Positions 30,688-41,640 of a stretch of 64,000 bases of DNA are shown in pieces. The translations under genes were made by a program, and so were the position numbers. This DNA comes from Linyphia triangularis (Eukaryota > Arthropoda > Arachnida > Araneae > Linyphiidae), in NCBI GenBank assembly GCA_963978545.1, contig OZ021730.1:9369796-9433795 (forward strand), read 5' to 3'. The notes beneath the pieces are model-generated. The model was not told the origin of the DNA, did not search any database, and worked only from the letters and a program-made list of their open reading frames with translations. How positions within the stretch are numbered: position 1 is the stretch's first letter; the number at the start of each line of letters is the position of its first letter.

Positions 30688-31639
30688 GTACGTTGTTTTG
30701 TCATCTTTACCTTTTATGAATCGTCTTGTTTTTATTAACTTATTTTAACTTTGGTTGACAGCAATCAAATTGTTCGGCGCAGTATGGCCCTCGTGTAGCC
30801 CTTGCGCCAGAAATCTAATCAACCAACCAACCAAATCGTCATTGGCGATTTAGGAGGAGTCAGCCAACCTACAGTTTCGCGTGTTGTTCGCAGAGTGAGC
30901 GAACTACTTGCTACTATGAACCGCGAATTCATAACCTTCCCGGAGACGGATGAAGAATGCAGAAAGGTAAGTTTCTTTTGTTCATATCTAACAAATTTAG
31001 GTTCACATTTTTTTAAAAATTCACGAGTGCCATCAAGATTATTTGCAGGGGGGTGCAGACGCATTTTATTGTGTGCTAACCAACTTTTAGCCAACCATAA
31101 ATTAATTGATCAGTAATTTAAAAATTTATTCAAAAGAAGGTTTGTATAAAATCTAAAACGGCGTACTTAAAAATCTTAAAACTAAAAGTCACAGAATCTA
31201 CTACTTCGAATACTGAATCAAAGTTATTGCATTTAAAGAGTATTTTGGATGTCAATGTTAATTCTCTTTAAATCTGTTAATAAAATGTCATGTCATTCAA
31301 TAGGAGACAAAACCAGTTGTTAGCAATGGTTTATGCTGTGTTTGTACTCCGATGAAAAATAAGTCACAAAAAGAGGGGGGGGGGGAAGAGGGTTCAATAA
31401 GAGAAACATATGTCTACAAAAATAAAACCAAAACCTTAAGTCGTTCTGTGAAATAGTCAACGGATTTTTAAAATCGAATTAAAAAACTCGATCATTTCCA
31501 AAAGCAATTTCTTGCAATTAACCCTGGGAAATTGATTCAGCACCCCCTTTATTTATCCAAGCTTTCTAATTGCAATTGTACTTGTATTTTTTTTCTAATA
31601 GACAGGATAACTTGGATATTACCGTTTCCTTCTTGCGGC

Positions 31640-31642
<3 letters not shown>

Positions 31643-31670
<28 letters not shown>
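31643..31670 (+). repeat. Poly(A) run of about 28 bases
   Basis: Homopolymer A in intron 1 of the HARBI1-like gene (30967-32505). A G-run of about ten bases is at 31375-31384. Apart from SINE3 and SINE4 I see nothing else in this intron. Confidence 0.8.
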
Positions 31671-31673
<3 letters not shown>

Positions 31674-31868
31674 AAATTCAAGAAATGCCACAAAACTAGA
31701 ATCATTGTTAACAATGGAAGATTCGTGAAAATGAAGAAAATATTTTGAGATTATCGAAGACTGATGATGTAATTTTTAAAGAAAAATATTTAACAAGCGA
31801 AATTTAAATCGTAATAATGCAAATTAATACTTTATTCGTAATGTTGTATAGCACGACGTTACGTCAAA

Positions 31869-32233
31869 TATAGTGGTTAGCGTGCTGGCTTCTAGACCGG
31901 GAGGGCCGACCAAACGGTATAGTGGTTAGCGTGCTGGCTTCTAGACCGCGAGGTTGCGGGTTCGAGTCCCGTGTAGGCATGGGTGTTTGTAAATGTATGT
32001 TGGTTTGTTAAATGACGAAATGTTTCGGCGCATTATAGCCCTCGTGTTGCTGACGGCGCCAGATAATCTGAATACAACCAACCAACCAACTAGACCGGGA
32101 GGTTGCGGGTTCGAGTCCCGTGTAGGCATGGGTGTTTGTAAATGTATGTTGGTTTGTTAAATGACGAAATGTTTCGGCGCATTATAGCCCTCGTGTTGCT
32201 GACGGCGCCAGATAATCTGAATACAACCAACCA
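31869..32233 (+). mobile_element. SINE3: outer SINE containing SINE4
   Basis: Head at 31869-31904 (TATAGTGGTTAGCG...), body and tail at 32103-32233, split by SINE4. Target ACGTTACGTCAAA is duplicated at 31856-31868 and 32234-32246. It lacks the first bases of the head. Confidence 0.92.
31905..32089 (+). mobile_element. SINE4: inserted inside SINE3
   Basis: Full-length copy from GCCGACCAAACGG to the CAACCAACCAA tail. Target CTAGACCGGGAGG, part of the SINE3 head, is duplicated at 31892-31904 and 32090-32102. Same orientation as SINE3. Confidence 0.94.
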
Positions 32234-33825
32234 ACGTTACGTCAAAAATAAAAAAAAATTTAAAGATTTTTTTAGATAAAGATTTTAATTTTCAAAATCC
32301 AGCGGGGTATTGCAACACATTATTAACAAGTTTTTTACTACAACAATTATTAACAAGTATTTAAACATAAAATATTTTATTCTTCAGTATAGCAAATGAT
32401 TGTGTAGTCTTAACAGCAAAGAGCAATTATAATGGAAGTATTGATTTAGAACTGAGTCGCTTAAGTTTTTCGCTCATATGTTTTCAAACCCAAATTGTTT
32501 TGCAGGTTGCTAAAGGCTTCTTCCAAATCGCCAACTTTCCAGGAACAATTGGAACTTTAGATTGCACACATGTACGTGTCTCTTCTCCTGGAGGTGTGGA
32601 TGGCGAGAGATTTAGATGCAGAAAGGGATTTTTTTTTCGCTTAATGTACAGACAATAATTTCATCTAGTATACAAATTCTTGATTTTTTTAAATCACTTA
32701 TAATTGCTTCCTTTTACTTATAGTGTTATTATTATTATTATTATTTTTTTAAACAGATTTTACTATTGAAAATGTTATGGCGAGGTGACCTGGTAGTGCC
32801 CATGACAGCACAATATTCAACAATTGTGCTGTTGCAAGTAACTTCCAGACAAATCAAGTTCTTCACAAATATCACATTCTTGGGGACAGTGGATATGCTA
32901 ATCAAGACTGCCTTATCACTCCATTTCTGAATCCATCTTCACTTGCTGAAACAAGGTATATTTTATAAATTTAATATAAATCAAAAACAATCCTAGTAAA
33001 AATTTGCCGTTGACATTTGGACTGCTCTCAGCATTCTAAACAATGCGTTGTTTCATTCTTACTTAGCTTTTGCAGTGTAAAAAGTCCAATACCACTCCAT
33101 TAATTGAATCTACAGGATAGTATTTCTACCTGTTGCGTTTCCTCCCACTCAAGATACAAAAAGCTTTTTCCACTTTCCACACAGATATTTATATAAAGGT
33201 ATTCTGGCGCAGTGCAGGCCACATGTATATCTTACACCAGAAAATTCCTAATGCAACAAGTATCTACAAAAAACCAGTTATTATACTACATTAATGCACA
33301 CTTTCTTACTTTATCATTTTATTGAACTCCAGAACAACTAATATGTCTCAAATATGTGTTATAGGTACAATAAGGCTCATATACTAACGCGTAACACCAT
33401 TGAACGAAAGTATGGGGTCTTGAAGCAAAGATTTCCCTGTTTGAGATTAGGTATAAATTGCCACATGGAGAATGTCCCTGCAATTATTGTAGCATGTTGT
33501 GTTCTGCACAATTTGGCAATCAAGTATGGTAATAAAATTTCTGTATTTTTAGTTCAATTGATTTATTATTCTTGGAGTACATTTTAAAAAGTACTTTTTA
33601 TTGAAAAACCTGGCTTTAAAGGTGTAATTATATATATTGCTTTGCTTACGTATAGATGATCCTGAACCTCCCGCTGATCCTGAAGTGGTAGATTTGCTTA
33701 ATCAGCTAGCCACTGGTGTGAATGCAACCTATCCTACATCTGGAAACAGACGCTCCCATGGAGGTCTAGGTACTCCTTCTGGGGAAGCCCGGAGGAGAGC
33801 TATTGTATCCGAGTATTTTACATAG

Positions 33826-35834
33826 TGTGAAGTCTATGGTGTTTAGACTTATAAAGTAAATATTTTATATTGTGTGAATTGCATTTTGGCAGAATTTTGA
33901 AATGAATGATTTGGTATATGAGTTACCTTTTTTTTTTGTGGTTTTACTGCAGTGTTTGCAACTTATATTGCAGGTATTATTTCTTTTGACAGCTGTTAAT
34001 TACATTTAGAAATATGTGCCTGACTGTCTTAATTTGTCCTCCTTAAATTTCTTAGTAAATTATAACAAAAATTTGTATGTTCTTAATATAGGCTTATCTG
34101 AAGGAGGTAAACTAACCTTAAATTAAAAACTTATGTATTTTGTGTGCTTTAGTTATCTGTTTTTATTTGTGTATCTAAATTGTTGGTTTTTATTTGTGTG
34201 TTTTACTTGCATGTTTTCATTTCATCATAAGTGGGTGCACGATTTTGACGCAACATCCACTTTCGGGCTTAACACCCCGTCAGCAATTTAATTTGTCTTG
34301 AGGCTATATTTATGTCCTAAGCAAATAAATTGCTGATGAGGTACAAACAGGTTGCTGTAGATCTAAACTTGCTGTAGATGACTGTATACCAAAGGAGGAA
34401 AATGTATGGTATGTTGGGGGAAAAACATTTTCAAGACATTAACTTTTTTTTTCTTATAAATACTATCACAGATTTGATATGGGGTATAAAAAATGCACCA
34501 AACTTTTTTTTAATGCTCAGTACCCCCAGAACCATAGTCTTTCATTGGCAGATATTATTTTGAAAGCTGTTTTTAGCACTTCGAAATTTTAGTTTTCCAT
34601 CGTGCCTACAATTGCAAGGAGATTTTTAAGAACCTAGACCGTGTTCATAGGTAAGAAGATAATCTTTATCAACCAATGTTAATAATTTGTTATCGTCATA
34701 TAATGCAATTTGAAAGTTATTTACTCGAAAGGAATGATTCGCACTCAGCAACATATCAAACGTATTATAACACTTTGGCTTGTTTATCGGTGTTTGTCAT
34801 CAAAACAATTTTGCAATAATAAAATTAGGTCACATTTTGTCTTTATTTTTTAAGTATATATGTTTATTAATAATTTTGTCTCTTCAGAAAAACATTGAAT
34901 ATATTTGAAAGTTAAATTAGCTCAATAAATTACTACTATATTGTAAAGTGTTTTTAATTAAAAAAAAAAAAAAGTGTGGTTCACATAAAACATTTTGGGG
35001 ACTTCACAATGTGTTTTTTAACCATTATTTTTTTCAGGAAGGTGTTTTCAATTCAGACAATTTAGGTATCTTGATTTATTTCTACAATAAGTTTTGTGTA
35101 TCTATTATTTCTGTAAAATTTTATGTTAATAAAGAATTTTTCACTTATATTCCTTTTCTTTTTAATTGACCTTTTTGTTGTACATATGGATGTTGTAAAT
35201 ATATGTGGAACATTCTACGGAGAAGTCATGAATTTGGTGGAAAAACTTTCTCAACACATTAACTTTTTTTTCTTATAGATATTATCACAGATTTGATATG
35301 AAGTATAAAAGCATGCAGATAATTGTTTATCAAAGTTAAAAAAAAAATTTAAATAGCATTACTTTTAGAACTGTTTAAAAATTATACATCTTGGAAGAGT
35401 GACAAAATATAAATTTCAACGCATATTTTTGATTTTCGTATACAACCCTTTCACATTTTGAAAACAGAACGGTACTTAAGATTCCAACGATTTTTTAAAA
35501 AATATTTCAATTTTAGTACCGTCCTCAGATGAGACATGTTCAACTCAACCTTATCTGCCAAGCCCAATAAATTTTTCATAAGCTAAAAAGAAAATTGAAA
35601 CGATAGTTTAAATAGATTTTTTATACGAGTTTGCTTCGAAAGTATTTAAATTCAGTCACTTTGTATGAAAACTTCTATTCAAAATTAATTGCTGTATCAA
35701 AATATTCAATTTCTTGCACTGCGTTGTTCACCATCATTTACATTTCTAATTTGTTGATTCAAATTGAAGTTATCTCGGATGAAAAAAATATCTTATTAAC
35801 TATTAATATTCCTTCTGAAAATAATTTGAACTAA
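33826..35834. other. Non-coding, A+T-rich, with a direct repeat pair
   Basis: No credible gene. Two imperfect direct copies of about 78 bp lie at about 34415-34493 and 35232-35310; both contain ACATTAAC, a T-run with CTTATA, ATCACAGATTTGATATG and TATAAAA. A short inverted pair (CAGCAATTTAATTTG near 34290 and CAAATAAATTGCTG near 34320) could form a stem. Their origin is unknown. Confidence 0.5.
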
Positions 35835-36324
35835 TTAAGGTATCCGACTACGTTGAAAAGGTCAATTTTTATGAAATTAAAATATATTTTTTTATTCAGT
35901 TACTTTTTTGAACACATTTTTAACTTTCTGAAACAGTCTTTACTTTTTATGTGCGTCAATTAGATGCGAAGTTATTCCAATTTTTATACGTTATGGTAGG
36001 TGTCAAAATCAACCGGAAGTTGAATTCCGAAACCAAAACAATATGCTATATCGTTATTTCCCCTTCATTTCTAACATTTTTCTTCTAAATTTTAATTTAA
36101 AATACTTTATATTATGTTGCTAATGTTTAGCCACAATATTTATTCGATTTTTATTATATTTCCTTGATGTAAATGGCAACGAAATACGGAAGTATTTTCA
36201 TAAGCTTGCTTGTTTACAACCAGTTTGTTTATCTTTTACGTTTCATCTGAAGTTCAATTTTTACGCTAAATTCGATACATTTTTACTACAATTTTGTTTA
36301 AAATTGGGATTTAGTATCATAGAA

Positions 36325-38117
36325 ATGGGAGGGCGAAGTTTCGGAAAAAAGAGGAAAAGAAGTTTTCATGGAAATCAGCACACTGTGGATAAGAACAGTG
36401 CTTCTCAAACGACTGCTAGCGAGTCGAAGTTAAAGAACTCGAAGGATCTTTTGAAGGACGTGATTGATGAAGAAAAATTAACTGGCAATCGAGTTATTGA
36501 TATAGAAATATTGATGAGTGTTTTCGCCTTACTATGTTGCCCTTCATGTTTCCAAACAGAACTATTTTTGGTGGAAGATTCTAAGTATGGCCTTTGTTCA
36601 AACTTTTGTTTACGTTGCAGTAAATGTCCCTATTCTATAGGATTTTCTACATCTAAAAAATGTAACAAGTCTAGTGAAGTGAATTCACTGTTTGTATATG
36701 CGCTTCGAGTGATTGGAAAAGGCTTCACTGCTGGGAAAAAACTTTGTGCCACTATGAACTTGCCTTTTTTATCAAAGCAGGCATTTCGAACTCAAGAAAA
36801 GAAAGTTCTTGTTGCTGTTAAATCAGTGGCGGAACACTGTATGAACATGGCTGCATCTGAACTAACAGTAAGTGGAAAACTAGGAGACCTTGTCAACTGT
36901 GGAGTGTCGGTCGACGGCACATGGCAACGAAGAGGTTACTCTTCACTCAACGGCATTGTCAGTGTCATTTCAAGAGTGACAGGGAAAATTCTAGATGTTG
37001 AAGTAATGTCTCAGTTTTGTAGAATTTGTCCTAAACACAACACCTCTGGAATATCTTCATATCCCAAGAACAAGCATGATTGTGCAAACCACAAAGGTTC
37101 AGCGGGTAATATGGAAGTTGTTGGAGCTTACCGTATGTTTGAGCGTTCGGTCAGTTTACATGCTCTTCAGTACACCACATACTATGGAGACGGTGATTCG
37201 AAAGGGTTTGAAGCAGTGAAGGACATATATGGAAAGAACTCTGTATCCAAATTAGAATGTATCGGCCATATTCAGAAACGAGTTGGCACTCATTTGAGAA
37301 AATTAAAAGCAACAAGAAAAGGACTAGGAGGCAAGGGAAAACTCACCGATAATTTTATAAATAAATTGCAAAATTATTATGGTATTGCTATTCGGGCCAA
37401 TACTGGTGATCTTTTGAAGATGCAATGTGCAACAATTGCATCATTTGCTCATTGCTGTTCAACTGTGAATAAACCTATGCATGGACAATGCCCCATAGGT
37501 GTAGAAAGCTGGTGCAAGTATCAGCGAGCATTAGCTAATGGAAAAATACTGAATGATACTGGTAAAGGATTACCTCAAAACATTATAAACGTAGTAAAAC
37601 CTGTATATATGAAGTTATGCGACCAAAAACTCTTATGCAAATGCGCCGACCAAACGGTATAGTGGTTAGCGTGCTGGCTTCTAGACCGCGAGGTTGCGGG
37701 TTCGAGTCCCGTGTAGGCATGGGTGTTTGTAAATGTATGTTGGTTTGTTAAATGACGAAATGTTTCGGCGCATTATAGCCCTCGTGTTGCTGACGGCGCC
37801 AGATAATCTGAATACAACCAACCTTATGCAAATGCCTCCATGGTAAAACCCAAAATGCCAACGAGAGCTTCAATGGGGTGTTATGGACTTTTATACCAAA
37901 GAATGTCTTTGTAGAACTTCAAACTTTACAATTGGGTTCCTTTTTAGCTGTGATTCAGTTTAATGATGGATTTAGTGGTCTATTGAAAGTAATAGAGAAA
38001 TTGGGCATCAATCCTGGGAGCTTTACTTGTGCAGAATATGCCGCTGCGGATATCGAACGGATCATCGACTCAAAAAGACATTCTTTACCGAGTACAAAAA
38101 TGGCTAGAAAAAATTAA
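36325..38117 (+). pseudogene. Kol2 transposase, open except for SINE5
   Basis: Transposase of the kind databases call Mutator-like; see Kol1 for naming. Start at 36325 (MGGRSFGKKRKR), matching the basic starts of Kol1 and Kol3; an ATG at 36304 is also in frame. Cysteine pairs near the N-terminus (CCPSC, CSKC) may bind zinc. The probable catalytic acids are the Asp in SVDGTWQRRGYSSLNG, the second Asp in YYGDGDSKGFE and the Glu in NESFNG. SINE5 plus its duplication (37645-37835) sits between the second Asp and the Glu. On both sides the frame is open and continuous, so the copy was intact when the SINE landed. The C-terminus is Lys-rich. Confidence 0.85.
37645..37822 (+). mobile_element. SINE5, in Kol2 transposase
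   Basis: Full-length SINE in the sense direction of the transposase. Target CTTATGCAAATGC is duplicated at 37632-37644 and 37823-37835. It introduces a stop after 18 bases. Confidence 0.94.
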
Positions 38118-38786
38118 GAGCCTCAAAAAAGAAAAAAAGTGCCACTATTGAGAAAAAAGAGGGTACGAGTTACAAAAGTGGTGAATTTCACACATAAAAC
38201 ATGTTTAAATAAAGTGAAACATAAATGAAATCTTTAAACGCGTTTTCTGCAGAATGAGTTATTTGTTAAATAATGAGCGCGCAAATCCTGATTTGACAAA
38301 AAGTTGTATAGAATTTTGAATGAAAATTTCAGGAAATACTTACTATTATATTAAGAAGGCAATGAACCAGAAATTTAGAATTAACATTTACAACTTTTTA
38401 ATTTATAGCTGTTTTTGTAGAACGGTAGAGGTAATTTTTACAAAAATTCATAAATACCAATTTATAAAGTTCACAATTTTTCAACTATTTATAATATCTC
38501 TTATATTTTTGGTTCATTGCCTTCTCTACTATCATAAATACTATATGGTTGCTAGAGGAATTTGGAATATGTATAATAGATTTTTTTGTAGTGTGTTTTT
38601 GCTTTATCGTAAAATTTCCTTAAAATTTGTGTAATACTGCTTTATTTTTATTAAAAAAAAATTTCTTTGCTTTATTTTTTGCTTTACTTCATACTTTTAT
38701 ATTACAAACTTCATAAAAAATTGCCTAAACTGTACTTAATGAACCATTTTTAAAAAAGTTGTTCCGAACGTAGTCGGATACCTTAA

Positions 38787-40228
38787 ATGAACAATTCTTG
38801 CTACTTATGTGGACATGGAAATTTAATATTTTATTTAGAGATACTATTTTTTAAATTCAATGTATACAGTATAATACAATGATAACTGTTTACTACATAA
38901 TAACGTAGATTCATACTTAGATTCATCAGTAATGGTGATAAATTGTTTAAAATGATATTTAAGATTTAGAAATAAGTTGTTAAAACACAAACCTTTATTT
39001 TAGAAACAAATTTAAAATGCAGACTATAATTTAAGTTTAATAATTTTGAATAATTATAAAACAATATATCAACTAGATTAATATAAAAACTTATTGTTCA
39101 ATAGTTTTCATCAATAATATTTATTTAAAAATAGATTAGAACTTAATCTACCTGTAGTATTCGTATAACTTTTTGTTTACGAAAACATCACTCAATCATT
39201 TTATTAGATATTTCATTTAGTGAATAATTTTTAAAAAAAATAGTAACAGAACTAAATTCTTGTCTTTATCCCATTTAACCTTCTGAGGGTCACGGGCGTA
39301 TATATCCGTCATTTGATCCCCAGTTTTTCCAGCAATAAACAACCTTTTTAAATTTATAAATAAAATGTAAAATAAAATATTTTTTAAATCTTTTCATTAG
39401 GATGATAGTTTAAAACCTACTTAAAACAAAATAAATAAAAAATAATTAAAAAAAATTATATATTTGATCAGAAATAAAATTTAAAAATTATTACAGGGAA
39501 AACAACTGTATAATTTCGCCCATTCCCTTGACGCTCAGAGGGTTAAAACAAATTTTGGATTTAACATTTTGAATAAAAAAAAGTTTTGCAGCTTTTTCTA
39601 AAACTTGTCAATTATGCAACATTTGTACAAATCCAAAAAGAAAGAAAGATTCGCTGTAGTTGTTTCGCAATAAAAATTATTTAAACTTCCTTCAATATAT
39701 ATCATTTTCTTGCATTCACTTTCATTAAATTTCTTTTAAAAAAGATATTTTTGGAATGAAAACTTTTGGTTAAAAGTAGAAGTTATTTACATCAAATAAT
39801 TTTAAAAATCTAATTGTAAATAAATAAATAAAAATACAATTTTAATTCTTTAAAAAAAAAAAAAAAATTTTGAGAAAAAAACCATTTGGTTTAAACCATA
39901 CCAACCCTGTTTTGAATATCATAAAAAATACAGTACATTTTAAAGATACTTTTCTCAAGAATATTTTGCAATACAAATTAAAAATGATTTGACATGATAT
40001 TTCAAGTACGCCTTCAGGTTATAATTTGTGTCTTGCAACAAGGAGAATCTGAAAAATTTTTAAGATAAAAATTTACAAGAGAATTTGAAACTTTATTTTG
40101 TTTATTTATTTATAGCAGCTAATGTTAAGCAAGATGGATTATTTTTTAATAGTATAAGCAGTTCGTCTTGGACTTTGCATTTCTTTTCCAAATGTTTTTT
40201 TTTTTTTTTTCAATTCAATTAACTCTAG
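38787..40228. other. Non-coding, A+T-rich, holding one MITE
   Basis: Long A/T runs and no credible gene. The only structured part I see is the 264-bp MITE at 39279-39542. This stretch lies between the two convergent Harbinger-type genes. Confidence 0.5.
39279..39542. mobile_element. piggyBac-like MITE with TTAA duplication
   Basis: 264-bp non-coding element with inverted ends CCTTCTGAGGGTCACGGG and (inverse of the right end) CCCTCTGAGCGTCAAGGG, flanked by TTAA at 39275-39278 and 39543-39546. CC(C/T)-starting ends and TTAA targets are typical of piggyBac-type elements (known); assignment without a transposase is inference. Its ends differ from those of Kol1-Kol3. Confidence 0.75.
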
Positions 40229-40390
40229 CTAAGCTGCATGCTTTTCCATCATTAATTTCATCTTTAATTGCGCTTCCTCTGCAATGGCAACTGCAGCTGT
40301 TGATGCAGCAGATGGAGCTGTCATCCTTTTGGTTTTCTTCCGAAAGAGCTCCAAAGTTGAGGGTATGCTTTTTGGAGCTGTTTCGGCTTC
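40229..40390 (-). pseudogene. Myb/SANT-like partner gene, exon 5
   Basis: Last exon of the minus-strand Harbinger-type accessory gene. Acceptor TTTCAG at 40396-40391; stop TAG at 40231-40229. It encodes a short basic stretch (LELFRKKTKR) and an Ala-rich helix with Met/Lys/Glu heptads (AEEAQLKMKLMMEKHAA) that could be a coiled coil for protein contact. No lesion is seen in this exon. Confidence 0.55.
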
Positions 40391-40494
40391 CTGAAACGTA
40401 CATAAAAAAAACTGAATACACATAATCACTCCTAACTAAGTAATGTTTGCCCCAAAGCCCCAAAATCAATTCGGAAAATTGTTACAAGGTTAGA

Positions 40495-40670
40495 TTGGTT
40501 GTATTCAGATTATCTGGCGCCGTCAGCAACACGAGGGCTATAATGCGCCGAAACTTTCGTCATTAGACAAGCCAACATACATTTACAAACACCCATGCCT
40601 ACACAGGACTCGAAACCGCAACCTCGCGGTCTAGAAGCTAGCACGCTAACCACTATACCGTTTGGTCGGC
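40495..40670 (-). mobile_element. SINE6
   Basis: Full-length minus-strand copy upstream of exon 5, in the intron of the Myb/SANT-like gene. Target TTACAAGGTTAGA is duplicated at 40482-40494 and 40673-40685, with two extra bases at the head side. Confidence 0.92.
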
Positions 40671-40909
40671 ATTTACAAGGTTAGAAGTTTCAGTATTGTG
40701 CTTGGTTGAGTTAAAATTTTAGGGGGGACATTATTTCTTGCCTTTTAGCTCAATATTAACATTGTAAGTAGTCTAAATAAAGCACTGATCCTTTGTATTT
40801 ATTTCTCTTGACAAATAAAGGTCAATCATTACACTCTAGGTCTGTGGTAAAAAAAAAATATATATTTCTGTGGACCAAAAATTTTTTAAAAAAAAATTAA
40901 TGTACTTAC

Positions 40910-40966
40910 CAATGTGTTTCGCATTGTGGCTTGTCCATGTGATGGCATTGTATTGTCATCCATGAC
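40910..40966 (-). pseudogene. Myb/SANT-like partner gene, exon 4
   Basis: Short exon between acceptor CCCATAG (ends 40967) and donor GTAAGT (40909 downward). It encodes VMDDNTMPSHGQATMRNTL. No domain is recognisable. It is supported only by the splice signals and by lying between the other exons. Confidence 0.45.
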
Positions 40967-41203
40967 CTATGGGTAAAAATAAGTCGATTTAAAAAAGAGG
41001 AAGAGTATTTTGGTACAAAATAGCAGAACAATACTTAACTGAGAAATAACGAAATATATTATTGTTGGTGCATTTGCATCCCTACGGACAGGGCTCCAGA
41101 AAAACATTTTCTTCCTGCGTACACAAATGCCATATCCAAAAATCTATGGAGAGCCACACTATATAATTAATATATATGTACGAACATCAATTGCTAAACA
41201 TAC

Positions 41204-41259
41204 CCTTGTTGAATCCAGAAAATCTTCTCGCGAGTCTAATGCGAAATCCATGTTGGTAT
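41204..41259 (-). pseudogene. Myb/SANT-like partner gene, exon 3, split by gypsy
   Basis: Exon whose 5' end is at 45952 (after ATAG) and which continues at 41259 beyond the gypsy element. The 4-bp duplication GTAT (41256-41259 and 45942-45945) lies in it. It codes an acidic stretch (FALDSREDFLDSTR) and ends at a GTATGT donor at 41203. Confidence 0.5.
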
Positions 41260-41535
41260 TGTCGTGAGGCTAGTTAGTGTATGAAATTATAAATATTAAA
41301 TAAGCAATACATGTTGCACGTTAGTAAAGTCTATTATTTAAGGAAAAACTTTACAGGCATTTTACTTTAAGCAGTAACACAGCGATGATTCATTAACACG
41401 CTAATAAAAAGAAGCAAGTAAAAAAGGTGGATTGTTCGAATCCGAAGTAGTATTAATCCAACCGCACCGTAGTAGAAGTTGTAGTTATTACGACGTCGCA
41501 TAATGTCTGTTCATCATGACGTCATGTCCACTGCA
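41260..41535 (-). repeat. Gypsy 3' LTR
   Basis: 276 bp, beginning TGCAGTGGACATGACGTC and ending CTCACGACA on the element strand. It contains a TGACGTCA-like site near its start. Partner of 45662-45941. Confidence 0.92.
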
Positions 41536-41537
41536 CA

Positions 41538-41547
41538 CTCCCTCCCC
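41538..41547 (-). other. Gypsy polypurine tract
   Basis: GGGGAGGGAG on the element strand, two bases before the 3' LTR: the expected site for priming plus-strand DNA synthesis. Confidence 0.8.
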
Positions 41548-41640
41548 AGTGTCAAACGTATGACACGAGATGTCTTGGGAAGTGCACTCGTCTACCTGAT
41601 CGAGTTGTCACAGGCTTGTTCAATAGGACCCTGGAGCTCT

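Larger units (their letters stand above)
20211..30830 (+). mobile_element. NL4: family-B element interrupted by SINE2 and NL5
   Basis: Starts abruptly in ORF1 at the TTAA next to Kol1, passes through ORF2, and ends with the hairpin at 30776-30808 and a CCAA tail at about 30830. It contains SINE2 (21117-21284) and the full-length NL5 (24094-29957), each with its own duplication. Its 3' end abuts a HARBI1-like exon, so it was probably inserted in the Harbinger-type transposase. Its own left flank has been lost, so no duplication can be checked. ORF1 has stops and ORF2 has one nonsense codon. Confidence 0.85.
30831..33825 (+). pseudogene. HARBI1-like (PIF/Harbinger) transposase, five exons
   Basis: Remnant DDE transposase. 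Exons from splice signals and frame: 30831-30966 (GVSQPTVSRVVRRVSE), 32506-about 32675 (GTLDCTHVRV with the first Asp), 32757-32955 (HDSTIF, then GDSGYANQDCLITPF with the second Asp), 33365-33528 (NTIERKYGVLKQRFPCL with the Glu), 33656-33825 (C-terminal, ending TAG). Introns have GT-AG ends. The N-terminus is lost where NL4 ends. Lesions: a frame slip in the T-run 32629-32637, and TGA where the conserved Trp of the R-W-PGS motif is expected, at about 32793. In PIF/Harbinger elements this protein cuts DNA with help from a Myb/SANT partner, found here on the other strand. Confidence 0.8.
35839..38782 (+). mobile_element. Kol2: complete TTAA-type DNA transposon with SINE5
   Basis: Both ends are visible: GGTATCCGACTACGTT at 35839 and its inverse ending at 38782, flanked by TTAA at 35835-35838 and 38783-38786. 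Beyond the 16 terminal bases the two ends differ: GAAAAGGTCAATTTTTAT on the transposase-start side, CGGAACAACTTTTTTAAA on the other. Kol3 has the same two end types. It carries one transposase gene, broken only by SINE5. Length is about 2.75 kb without the SINE. Sequence from 38118 to 38782 is A+T-rich and non-coding. Confidence 0.85.
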
